Origin: Bacillota bacterium
GTDB lineage: Bacteria; Bacillota; Clostridia; Peptostreptococcales; Anaerovoracaceae
NCBI GenBank assembly: GCA_016284575.1
Contig: JAEEPD010000064.1
Span: 1 to 20,302, forward strand
Reading direction: 5' to 3'
Length of the DNA: 20,302 bases
A model generated the notes under the pieces. It was given only the letters and a program-made list of their open reading frames with translations, was not told the origin of the DNA and made no database searches. A program made the translations under genes and the position numbers. Below, one piece after another: positions 1 through 6,890 of this stretch (position 1 is the stretch's first letter; every line of letters starts with the position of its first letter).

Positions 1-101
1 AGCCCGAGAACGAGGTGGCAAGAAAGTTGTACGCCTCATTCGGTTTTGAAGAGACGGGTGAAATGTGCGATGACGAGATCGTCGCCGTATTGAAGCTCTG
101 A
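1..101 (+). CDS. GNAT-family N-acetyltransferase, C-terminal end only (5' end outside window)
   Basis: The reading frame enters from the left edge (first full codon at base 3) and stops with TGA at 99-101. The visible 32 residues include NEVARKLYASFGFEETGE, which matches the last helix and strand of GNAT acetyltransferases (the N..A..LY...GF...G pattern that closes the acetyl-CoA fold). The catalytic and acetyl-CoA loop region lies outside the window, so the substrate cannot be inferred. Only 38 nt separate it from the next gene, which has its own ribosome binding site, so the two may share a transcript. The family assignment rests on this one motif. Confidence 0.7.
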   Translation, partial: PENEVARKLYASFGFEETGEMCDDEIVAVLKL

Positions 102-139
102 ATCGTCCGGGCAAATCTGGATCTGACGAGGTGAGGTAA

Positions 140-769
140 ATGGACAAAACAGAAGAAAAAGCGATATTCGACAGGGCAACGGAAAAGCTCGATCTATACG
201 TTCCGTTCTGTCTTGAGGACGGCTACGTTGACGATGCAAGAGAGTTCCTTAAGCCTGGCGGTCAATACGTCAGATTTGCCGTGAAGGAGTTTATGAAAGA
301 ATTGCTCTTCGAACTGATCAGGCCCGTAGGAGAATGGACGAAGGATCCATACTATATCGATTTGGCCCCGGTCTACGAAACGGTAAAGAAGGAACTCGCA
401 GATCATTTTGAGGTCAGGCACGGGCTCGAAGAATATATTTTCTCCGAATTCGTCTCCGTAAAGATAAACGATATCCTTTCTTTCGATCTTCTGAGGGGAC
501 ACCACGCGTTCTCTATCGTCGGGATAAGAGTCAATGGACTCTGGGACGATGACGATAGCGACTGGATGGGGTACGTTGCCGAGAAAACAGACGATGAGCT
601 GCTTGAGTGTCAGGCGAACGGAGACTGCGAAAGATGTTCCGCGTACTTCTTCCCGGATCAGACGACCGAGTTCTGCCGCGTGGCTGAGTACGTCTATGAC
701 AATATCGGCCGCTTCACTGAGATCGCGGAAGAAAAGGCTCTCGAGGAGAGAAAAAAGTATAACCTTTGA
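140..769 (+). CDS. Hypothetical protein, first of two adjacent paralogues
   Basis: A 209-residue protein starting at ATG 140 behind a good ribosome binding site (GAGGTGAGG). It has no signal peptide or membrane segment and looks like a soluble, acidic cytoplasmic protein. I do not recognise the family. Residues 34-58 (REFLKPGGQYV...), 67-132 and 171-209 (FPDQTTEFC..., ending in a charged helix) align by eye with residues 121-145, 156-221 and 234-272 of the next gene, so the two are paralogues. This copy has a distinctive insert at about 134-170 with an acidic run (WDDDDSDW) and four cysteines (C157, C163, C166 and, just after, C179). It could bind a metal, but the spacing matches no motif I know. 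It lies between acetyltransferase genes on one strand, suggesting a co-transcribed accessory cluster. Confidence 0.75.
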   Translation: MDKTEEKAIFDRATEKLDLYVPFCLEDGYVDDAREFLKPGGQYVRFAVKEFMKELLFELIRPVGEWTKDPYYIDLAPVYETVKKELADHFEVRHGLEEYIFSEFVSVKINDILSFDLLRGHHAFSIVGIRVNGLWDDDDSDWMGYVAEKTDDELLECQANGDCERCSAYFFPDQTTEFCRVAEYVYDNIGRFTEIAEEKALEERKKYNL

Positions 770-792
770 ATCCCGGGGCAACGGGTGTATTT

Positions 793-1611
793 ATGGAAAA
801 GATAGAAAAGTATATAAACTGCAAAAAAGAGGACGTGCAGGAGGATCTCAACGACAGAGTCAGCCGGCTCGCCGTCGAGCTGAACAACGCCTACTATAAA
901 GATGGCAATTATCCATTTGAAGACGTTCACGACGGATTCATACGCAGAATGGAAGCGCTGTACGAGGAGTATGATATCCCGGTAAGCCCTGTCCTGGAAG
1001 AAGCGATCGATGCGCTTCAAAAAGAAAGCGAAAAGAAGAAAGACGATAAATACAAGGATCTCGATCCTGAAGAGAGAATGTTTTACGAAAATCTCGATCA
1101 GTATGAAAAGATCGTCGGCAGCTCGGCTGTGAAATACGGAGCGGAAGAGGAAAGGGAGTATCTGAGCCCGGACGGAGGCTTCGTGAAAAACTGCATGACG
1201 TCGTTTGTAAAAGATTTAGTATATTCGCAAAGCGGACTGTATCACGACAGCGAGCTTTGGGAGGACGACGGTTACGAGGTCGATCTGGATAAAGCTTACG
1301 AAGAGATCAGTTCGCGTCTTTCTCCTCGAATCAGGGTCACGAGAAATGCGTATGAATCCTGCTATTCGGAAAGCATCACCGTCGACGTGGCAGGCGACAT
1401 CCGCCTGATTCTTGTCAGAGAGGTACCGCTTAAGATCATGGAGATCTGGGTAAATAAGGTCGATTCCGGGCGCGAACACGGCAAGTGGCTCGCCCCGGAC
1501 CGGCTCAGCGAGTTTTGCGATATGGTCGGGCATATTTGTGCCATTTACGGCGAATACCGTGAAATAACCGAGCGGCGCTCCGCGGAGCTGAGAGAAAAGC
1601 TCGGCCTGTGA
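793..1611 (+). CDS. Hypothetical protein, second paralogue with N-terminal extension
   Basis: A 272-residue soluble protein when started at ATG 793. An in-frame TTG at 766 overlaps the stop of the upstream gene and would add nine residues. I prefer ATG, although neither start has a strong Shine-Dalgarno sequence. Residues 121-272 are the domain shared with the upstream protein (REYLSPDGGFV..., W156...YEVDL, IWVN at 218-221, LSEFCDMV at 238-245). The extra N-terminal ~110 residues are charged and mostly helical in character, with a lysine/aspartate-rich linker near 79-90 (ESEKKKDDKYKD). No catalytic motif is recognisable in either part. The 23-nt gap after the upstream stop suggests translation from the same mRNA. 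Function unknown; the pair looks like a duplication followed by divergence. Confidence 0.75.
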   Translation: MEKIEKYINCKKEDVQEDLNDRVSRLAVELNNAYYKDGNYPFEDVHDGFIRRMEALYEEYDIPVSPVLEEAIDALQKESEKKKDDKYKDLDPEERMFYENLDQYEKIVGSSAVKYGAEEEREYLSPDGGFVKNCMTSFVKDLVYSQSGLYHDSELWEDDGYEVDLDKAYEEISSRLSPRIRVTRNAYESCYSESITVDVAGDIRLILVREVPLKIMEIWVNKVDSGREHGKWLAPDRLSEFCDMVGHICAIYGEYREITERRSAELREKLGL

Positions 1612-1682
1612 GACCGAAGCAACTAATGAAGTATACGAAGGCCGTGGAGGCTGACAAATCGGTATTCTGGAGGAATGTTATT

Positions 1683-1883
1683 ATGGAAAAGTTCGAATAC
1701 AAAGTGGTCACTTATGATCCCAATGGCTTCTTTGGCGGCAATGTTCAGGTCAATAAGATCGAAAAACAGCTTAACCAGCTTGGCGATGATGGATGGGAAA
1801 TGATCAGCTGTACATCCTCTAACCAAAGCTATGGATCGACCAAAAGTCTGGTGTGTATTTTTAAAAGAAGGAAGGATCAGTAA
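1683..1883 (+). CDS. DUF4177 domain small protein
   Basis: A 66-residue protein that matches the small DUF4177 family along its whole length: an opening FEYKVVTYD strand, the conserved helix around LNQLGDDGWEMIS, and a closing strand SLVCIFKRRK. I chose ATG 1683 because GGAGG lies 9 nt upstream at 1669-1673 and because residue 1 there falls where family members start. The frame is open back to a GTG at 1608, but that would add 25 residues unlike the family. The family has no established biochemical role; it is a compact soluble alpha/beta domain. It follows the paralogue pair by 71 nt on the same strand and precedes a GNAT gene by 23 nt. Confidence 0.85.
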   Translation: MEKFEYKVVTYDPNGFFGGNVQVNKIEKQLNQLGDDGWEMISCTSSNQSYGSTKSLVCIFKRRKDQ

Positions 1884-1906
1884 ATTTCCGGTTTAGACAG
1901 ATTAAA

Positions 1907-2368
1907 ATGTTTAATGTAAAAGAATTTGAAAAAGATGATATCGACAGGGTCATCGCTTTTGAATGTGAGCTGAGAGAGCAGGAGCCTGATACCTATTACT
2001 GGGAGCCGGATGAAACATACAGAAAGCAGCTGGAGCAGAGTTTTGAGGACGAGCGATTCAATACGGCATTGTCATTTATCGCTGTGGAAGAAGATAAAGT
2101 GATCGGCAGGATCGATGCCTCTCTCATCAGCAGCAGAAGCGACGCATCCTGCTTTAGCGCTTACTTGGACTGGATCTGTGTACTGAAAAGCGAACGTCAC
2201 CGTAAAGTGGCACAGGCACTGCTGAATGCGTTAAGGGAAAAGTGCAGGGATCGAGGCGTGGGAGTTCTCATTGCGTTGATGGCGAATAACGATGAGGCGC
2301 AAAGCTTTTACAAAAGCGTGGAAAATGCATCAATGCATGATACAGGTATTTGGATCGATATTCAATAA
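1907..2368 (+). CDS. GNAT-family N-acetyltransferase
   Basis: A 153-residue protein, the usual size for a single GNAT domain. It begins with MFNVKEFEKDDIDRVIAFE (first strand and helix) and has a central strand SFIAVEEDKVIGRIDASL. The acetyl-CoA-binding region is around WICVLKSERHRKVAQALL, where the usual R/Q-x-x-G-x-G/A loop reads R-H-R-K-V-A, so the first glycine of the motif is replaced by lysine. It closes with NNDEAQSFYKSV, the typical N..A..FY helix. The final GF of most members reads VENAS here. The start has only a weak ribosome binding site and lies 23 nt after the DUF4177 gene. Substrate unknown; the loop variation leaves open that it is a divergent or weakly active member. Confidence 0.8.
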   Translation: MFNVKEFEKDDIDRVIAFECELREQEPDTYYWEPDETYRKQLEQSFEDERFNTALSFIAVEEDKVIGRIDASLISSRSDASCFSAYLDWICVLKSERHRKVAQALLNALREKCRDRGVGVLIALMANNDEAQSFYKSVENASMHDTGIWIDIQ

Positions 2369-2421
2369 GTGATTCCGGCATATTACCTGTACCGTCTGTA
2401 TTTTGTCTTTTGAAGAAGGAT

Positions 2422-2452
2422 ATCCCGCCATTAATGGAGCCTAAAGCGGGAT
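2422..2452. terminator. Inverted repeat between convergent genes, possible terminator
   Basis: ATCCCGC (2422-2428) pairs with GCGGGAT (2446-2452) around a 17-nt loop. It lies where the GNAT gene (+) and metalloprotease gene (-) converge, and overlaps the last codons of the latter. No clear T-run follows on either strand, so a role as terminator is only likely by position. Confidence 0.35.
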
Positions 2453-3298
2453 CTTAAGAAAGCGGCGGAAGCCTTCCTTAACGGCTGGGATGTCATAGTT
2501 GATGATATTGTCAAAATCGTCCGCTTTAAGGAGAAAGCGAACGAAGCGGGCACCAAGATAGTAGCCGGTATCGCCGCGGCCTTCGAAGCTTACCCAATCG
2601 CCGAAATAGCGCTGGTTATCTGGAGTCATGGTTTTCAGGTCATCTGAGAAGGCCTGTCTTATCCTTTCAGCATTGCGGTCGCACCAGCTTTTCCATTCGG
2701 ACGTGTCCTGGTGGAAGTATTCAGGATCTCCGGTCACCTCCTGCTCAAACACCATGGCTATTCCTTCAGTGAACAGCTGCCAGATGAACTGGTCAGGCGT
2801 GGTCTCCGGTTTGCGGTCCAGCACGCCATACTGAGCCTGATAAACATGCCCCATCTCGTGAACGATGAGCCCTGTCATGGCATTGACATCGCACCAGTTA
2901 AGCTCCATTATCTTTTCGATCCCAAGCAGTATTGTAGTCCTGCCGTTTACCGGGGTGACCCAGCCTGCGCCGCTGCAAAGTCCAAGGTAAAGGATGATAT
3001 CAGCCTCCGGGACCCTTCCGAAGCGGCTGCGGATCTTTTCCTCCAGCTGTTCAGTAATAGTTTTAAAGGACTGTATCGCTTCAGCTCGCTTTCCCGTATC
3101 CTGAATGACAGCATTCAGTACCGGCAGGAAGTCATTTTCCCAAGAATAGCCCGCCTTGATGACAGAATCCATATCCTCCAGGCAGAGTTCCTTCGCACCT
3201 GGCACGTATTTATCCATGTATGCTTCCCAAAGGGGAAGGCTGAAGCCTCCATTGTGGTAGGCGGATAGCAATTCTGCAGAGGTGTTTATTATTTTCAT
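2441..3298 (-). CDS. Putative zinc metalloprotease (HExxH, gluzincin-like)
   Basis: A 285-residue protein with no signal peptide, so probably cytoplasmic. The key motif is HEMGH at residues 147-151 in a hydrophobic helix (TGLIVHEMGHVYQ). A second motif, FTEGIA, puts E178 27 residues after the last histidine, the arrangement expected for the third zinc ligand of gluzincin-type peptidases. Upstream, ILYLGLCSGAGW (102-113) and TTILLGIE resemble the strands before the active-site helix in uncharacterised Zn-protease families such as DUF2268; I cannot fix the exact family. The start ATG at 3298 has AAAGGAAA just upstream. It is transcribed away from the FAD oxidoreductase and converges on the GNAT gene. 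The substrate is unknown. Confidence 0.75.
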   Translation of the reverse strand: MKIINTSAELLSAYHNGGFSLPLWEAYMDKYVPGAKELCLEDMDSVIKAGYSWENDFLPVLNAVIQDTGKRAEAIQSFKTITEQLEEKIRSRFGRVPEADIILYLGLCSGAGWVTPVNGRTTILLGIEKIMELNWCDVNAMTGLIVHEMGHVYQAQYGVLDRKPETTPDQFIWQLFTEGIAMVFEQEVTGDPEYFHQDTSEWKSWCDRNAERIRQAFSDDLKTMTPDNQRYFGDWVSFEGRGDTGYYLGARFVRFLLKADDFDNIINYDIPAVKEGFRRFLKIPL

Positions 3299-3441
3299 GA
3301 GATTTCCTTTCGGGTGCGGGAGAGCTGATCTGCAGGACTGCAGTTATGCCTCAAGTCTATGTGGAAAGAGACTGTTTGTCAATGCTGGCGTCGCTATCGG
3401 TGAAAGCGCAAGTCGTTTTTGCTGTGAATACGGGTTTAAAA

Positions 3442-3450
3442 TGATATAAT
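3442..3450 (+). promoter_or_regulatory. Extended -10 promoter for the FAD oxidoreductase
   Basis: TGATATAAT at 3442-3450 is a perfect TATAAT preceded by the TGn extension, 47 nt before the start codon. No good -35 hexamer is seen at 16-18 nt, which fits an extended -10 promoter. CAGGAGG near 3483-3489 is the ribosome binding site. Confidence 0.6.
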
Positions 3451-3497
3451 GATACGACTCCAATAAGAAGGGACAGAAAATACAGGAGGATCGACCA

Positions 3498-4745
3498 ATG
3501 AAAACACTTGAATACGATGTGGTGGTAGCCGGTGGCGGCAGCGCAGGCGTGGCGGCGGCTCTTGCGGCGAGCAGGGCAGGCGCGTCCACTCTGCTTGTGG
3601 AGCGCAGCGGCTGCTTCGGCGGGGAGGCAACGAACTCCTGGATCGCTGCATACTGCGGCTTTCACACCAAGGGCAGGGTGCCGCAGCAGATGGTTTTCGG
3701 CGTGGGCGAGGAGGTCCTTCAAAAGCTCAGAGATTATGGGGAGGATACCTCCTATGTGATATCCTCCAGCGGAAACTCCTCCATCAGGCTGCACCCAGAA
3801 CCGCTGAAGCTGGCCTTTGATGAGCTGCTGGAGGCTTCGGACGTGGATTTCAGGCTTTTCACCAGCCTTATAAGCGCTGAAACAGAGGCTGGTCTGCTGA
3901 AGTCGGTCACCATAATGGATGACGAGGAGCAGACGAGGGTCTTCGCAAAGGCCTTTGTGGACTGCACCGGCAACGGAAATCTACTGCACATGGCAGGGCT
4001 GGGCACGGAGTGGGGCGATGAAGACGGAAGGGTGCAGATGGCATCCCTTGCCTGCCTGTTTGAGCATATCCCGCGCTGCGAGATCCCCTACGAGGTATAT
4101 CAGAAGGGGATAATCAAAGCCAAGGAAGCCGGTATTCCCTATCTTGACAAGGAAAAATGCGTGGCGGACAAGCAGCCCGCCGACGATTATGGATATATAA
4201 CTATACCGTCGGCGGAGCTTGAAGGGCTTGACGGGCTGTCCCTCACCAGGATGACCCTTGCGCTGCGGAGGAAGAGCCAGAGCTATGCCAGGGCCTTCAG
4301 AGAGTATACAGAGGGCTTTGAATGCTCTGAGCTCAGGGCCACCGCTCCGGTGCCGGGGCTCAGAGAAGCCAGGAGAATGAAGGGCCTGCAGACCATAAGC
4401 GGCGAGGATGTGCTCAGCTGCAGGAAATGCGGGGACCGGGTGGGCAGAGGCTGCTGGCCTGCGGAGATACATAAGGGTCCCGAAACGATCTACAGGGAAA
4501 TGAAGGAGGATGATTACTTCGACATCCCTCTTGGAGCTTTAGTGAGCGCTGATCTGCCGAATCTTTTCGCGGGAGGGCGGAATATATCCTGCGATCCTCT
4601 GGCACTGGCGAGCCTTCGTGTAATGGGTACAGCCTTTGTGACGGGCCAGGCAGCCGGCGCTGCTGCTGCGGTCTATTCAAAGGATGGATGCGCTGAGGTA
4701 TCGAAGGTGCAGGCGATCCTGTCGGCTCAGGGTGTGCTTCTGTAA
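3498..4745 (+). CDS. FAD-dependent oxidoreductase (PF12831-like)
   Basis: A 415-residue flavoprotein. The N-terminus is a Rossmann FAD-binding motif: YDVVVAGGGSAGVAAALAA with glycines G12, G13, G14 and G17, and the ribose-binding acidic residue E35 in LLVER. A cysteine/glycine-rich loop follows (SGCFGGEATNSW), typical of the FAD_oxidored group. The C-terminus has the second FAD-binding element: NLFAGGRNISCDPLA..., then GTAFVTGQAAGAAAAV. A CxxC (CRKC) and nearby cysteines occur at about residues 305-316. The substrate is not predictable; the family is broad and poorly characterised. No signal peptide. It is a single-gene unit: own promoter, strong AGGAGG site and a terminator right after the stop. 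Confidence 0.85.
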   Translation: MKTLEYDVVVAGGGSAGVAAALAASRAGASTLLVERSGCFGGEATNSWIAAYCGFHTKGRVPQQMVFGVGEEVLQKLRDYGEDTSYVISSSGNSSIRLHPEPLKLAFDELLEASDVDFRLFTSLISAETEAGLLKSVTIMDDEEQTRVFAKAFVDCTGNGNLLHMAGLGTEWGDEDGRVQMASLACLFEHIPRCEIPYEVYQKGIIKAKEAGIPYLDKEKCVADKQPADDYGYITIPSAELEGLDGLSLTRMTLALRRKSQSYARAFREYTEGFECSELRATAPVPGLREARRMKGLQTISGEDVLSCRKCGDRVGRGCWPAEIHKGPETIYREMKEDDYFDIPLGALVSADLPNLFAGGRNISCDPLALASLRVMGTAFVTGQAAGAAAAVYSKDGCAEVSKVQAILSAQGVLL

Positions 4746-4768
4746 ATCTGACGGGCTATACTATAAAC

Positions 4769-4793
4769 AAAAGACGGGTCACCCCGTCTTTTT
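4769..4793. terminator. Bidirectional intrinsic terminator
   Basis: AAAAGACGGG (4769-4778) pairs perfectly with CCCGTCTTTT (4783-4792) around the loop TCAC. T-runs flank it on both strands. It serves the FAD oxidoreductase (+) and the convergent methyltransferase (-), whose TAA stop at 4792-4794 overlaps its edge. Confidence 0.9.
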
Positions 4794-5283
4794 ATATTCC
4801 CTCAAGTTCCAGAAGTCTGCGCTTTTTATCGATGCCTCCTGCGTAGCCTGTCAGGCTTCCATCACTCCCAACCACTCTGTGACAGGGGACTATGATAGAT
4901 ATGGGATTGTGCCCCACTGCGCCGCCCACCGCCTGGGCAGACATGTGGGGGAGGCCCCGTTCGGCTGCGATGAGCCGTGCAATGTCACCATAGGTGATGG
5001 TCCTGCCGTAGGGTATGGTCCTTAGGACCCGCCAGACGGACTGCCTGAATTCGCTGCCCCGGAGAGCCAGTTCGGGCTCAAAATCAGGCTCTTCACCGCT
5101 GAAATATATGTCGAGCCAGAGCGCAGTCTGTTCAAACACGGGCAGCGGCTTTTTTATATGGTCCCTGCTAAGGGTATAGGCAAAGTATTTCTGGTCATTG
5201 AACCAGAGACCGGTAAGGGCCTTGCCGTCGGAGGCCATGGTAATGGCGCCGAGAGGAGAATCGTAATCAAATATGTAGTCCAT
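4792..5283 (-). CDS. ogt: Methylated-DNA--[protein]-cysteine S-methyltransferase
   Basis: A 163-residue suicide DNA-repair protein that transfers alkyl groups from O6-alkylguanine (and O4-alkylthymine) to its own cysteine. The active-site motif is intact: IIVPCHRVV with acceptor C134, followed by GSLTGYAGG and KRRLLELEG at the C-terminus. The helix-turn-helix DNA-binding part is visible as SEFRQSVWRVLRTIPYGRTITYGDIA (residues 77-102). The length fits the short Ogt type without an Ada regulatory domain. The start ATG at 5283 has only a weak ribosome binding site. It is divergent from galT across a 60-nt gap. Confidence 0.93.
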   Translation of the reverse strand: MDYIFDYDSPLGAITMASDGKALTGLWFNDQKYFAYTLSRDHIKKPLPVFEQTALWLDIYFSGEEPDFEPELALRGSEFRQSVWRVLRTIPYGRTITYGDIARLIAAERGLPHMSAQAVGGAVGHNPISIIVPCHRVVGSDGSLTGYAGGIDKKRRLLELEGI

Positions 5284-5298
5284 GGCTTTGATTTTATG

Positions 5299-5327
5299 TG
5301 ATATACTGAAATATAACTATTTTCAGT
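5299..5327 (+). promoter_or_regulatory. galT promoter (extended -10) with overlapping inverted repeat
   Basis: TGATATACT at 5299-5307 is an extended -10 element, with no convincing -35. ACTGAAA (5305-5311) and TTTCAGT (5321-5327) form a 7-bp inverted repeat with a 9-nt spacer over the expected transcription start. It could be an operator or simply a leader hairpin. It lies in the 60-nt gap shared with divergent ogt. Confidence 0.5.
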
Positions 5328-5343
5328 TAAGAGGGGAAAAACA

Positions 5344-6846
5344 ATGTCTGTATATAAGTATATCAATGCGCTGGCGGACTACGCAATAGAAAAGGGCCTT
5401 ATTGAGCCCACAGACCGCCGCTACACCGTAAACCAGATACTGATGACCATGGGGCTGGATGAAATACCGGAGGATGCAGGGACCGAAACCGGTACAAAGC
5501 TGAACGAGATCCTTGAAGCCCTGACGGATGACGCTGTCTCCCGGGGGCTGGTAAATGACGACATCACCTCCCGGGATCTGTTCGATACCAGGCTTATGGG
5601 CCTGGTGACAGACCGTCCGTCACATGTAATAGAAAAGTTCAATTCGCTTTACAAGGAGAGCCCGGAGGCGGCCACCGACTGGTTCTACGGCTTCGCCCAG
5701 GATACCAATTACATCCGCAGGGACCGCATAGCAAAGGACAAGAAATGGGTGGTGGAAAGCCCCTACGGGGACATCGACATTTCCATAAATCTGTCAAAGC
5801 CCGAGAAGGATCCGAGGGCCATAGCAGCGGCCAAGCTTGCCAAGGCTTCCTCTTATCCCAAGTGCCAGCTCTGCATGGAGAATGAAGGCTACGCAGGCCG
5901 CATGAATCACCCCGCCAGGGAGAACCACCGCATAATACCCATCGGGATCTGCGGCCAGCCCTGGGGCTTTCAGTACTCCCCCTACGTTTATTACAACGAG
6001 CACTGCATAGTTCTCAGCAGCAGGCACGAGCCCATGAAGGTTGAGCGGCTGACCTTTGAAAAGCTTTTTTCCTTTGTGGAGCAGTTCCCCCACTATTTCC
6101 TCGGCTCCAACGCGGACCTGCCCATAGTGGGCGGCTCCATTCTTTCCCACGACCATTTCCAGGGCGGAAGATACACCTTCGCCATGGAAAAGGCGGGGCT
6201 TGAGCGTGAATTCACTGTGCCCGGCTACGAAAGGGTCAGGGCAGGCATAGTAAACTGGCCTCTGTCGGTTATAAGGCTCAGCGCTGAGGACCCGAAGGAT
6301 ATAATCGATCTGGCAGAGCACATTCTTAAGAAGTGGCGCAGCTACACGGACGAGGCGGCCTTTATCTTTGCCGAGACCGATGGGGAGCCTCATAACACCA
6401 TAACGCCTATCGCAAGGAAGCGCGGAGAGCTGTTCGAGCTGGATCTGGCGCTTCGGAACAACATCACCACAGAGGAATATCCTCTGGGCGTTTATCATCC
6501 CCACAGCGAGTATCATCACATCAAGAAGGAGAACATCGGCCTGATCGAGGTCATGGGGCTTGCAATTCTGCCTGCCCGGCTGAACACCGAGCTGGAGCTG
6601 ATGAAGGCCTATCTTAAGGGTGACATCGCAAGCGGCGAAAAGCCGGAGCTTGCCATCCACGAGCCTTGGCTGGAGGGAATAAAGGCCAGGCAGGGGAATA
6701 CAGCGTCGCTTACGGACGGCGAGCTGGAGAAGCTGCTGCAGGATGAAATGGGCCAGGTGTTCGTGAAGATCCTGGAGAATGCAGGCGTGTTCAAATGCAC
6801 GACCGAGGGCAGAAAGGCATTCATGAGGTTTATAGGGACACTGTAG
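5344..6846 (+). CDS. galT: UDP-glucose--hexose-1-phosphate uridylyltransferase, class II
   Basis: A 500-residue GalT of the long Firmicutes class II type; the class I enzymes are about 350 residues. It exchanges UMP between UDP-glucose and galactose-1-phosphate in the Leloir pathway. The catalytic signature is SHDHFQGG at residues 268-275, holding the histidines of the nucleotide-transfer site. Other typical stretches are the N-terminal helical region (MSVYKYINALADYAI, TDRRYTVNQIL), YPKCQLCMENEGYAGR (171-186), and the C-terminal EYPLGVYHPHSEYHHIKKENIGLIEVMG block. The start ATG follows AGAGGGG by 7 nt. No galK or galE is in the window, so it is either an isolated gal gene or is expressed with the downstream reductase, which begins 44 nt after its stop. 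Confidence 0.95.
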   Translation: MSVYKYINALADYAIEKGLIEPTDRRYTVNQILMTMGLDEIPEDAGTETGTKLNEILEALTDDAVSRGLVNDDITSRDLFDTRLMGLVTDRPSHVIEKFNSLYKESPEAATDWFYGFAQDTNYIRRDRIAKDKKWVVESPYGDIDISINLSKPEKDPRAIAAAKLAKASSYPKCQLCMENEGYAGRMNHPARENHRIIPIGICGQPWGFQYSPYVYYNEHCIVLSSRHEPMKVERLTFEKLFSFVEQFPHYFLGSNADLPIVGGSILSHDHFQGGRYTFAMEKAGLEREFTVPGYERVRAGIVNWPLSVIRLSAEDPKDIIDLAEHILKKWRSYTDEAAFIFAETDGEPHNTITPIARKRGELFELDLALRNNITTEEYPLGVYHPHSEYHHIKKENIGLIEVMGLAILPARLNTELELMKAYLKGDIASGEKPELAIHEPWLEGIKARQGNTASLTDGELEKLLQDEMGQVFVKILENAGVFKCTTEGRKAFMRFIGTL

Positions 6847-6890
6847 GGGCTCTGCTCCGGGCGTTCAGTTTTAATAAAGGAGGGATAGTT

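Noticed and set aside
5794..6660. A 288-codon minus-strand open frame inside galT
   Set aside because: Antisense shadow of a well-conserved GalT with SHDHFQGG; no promoter or ribosome binding site.
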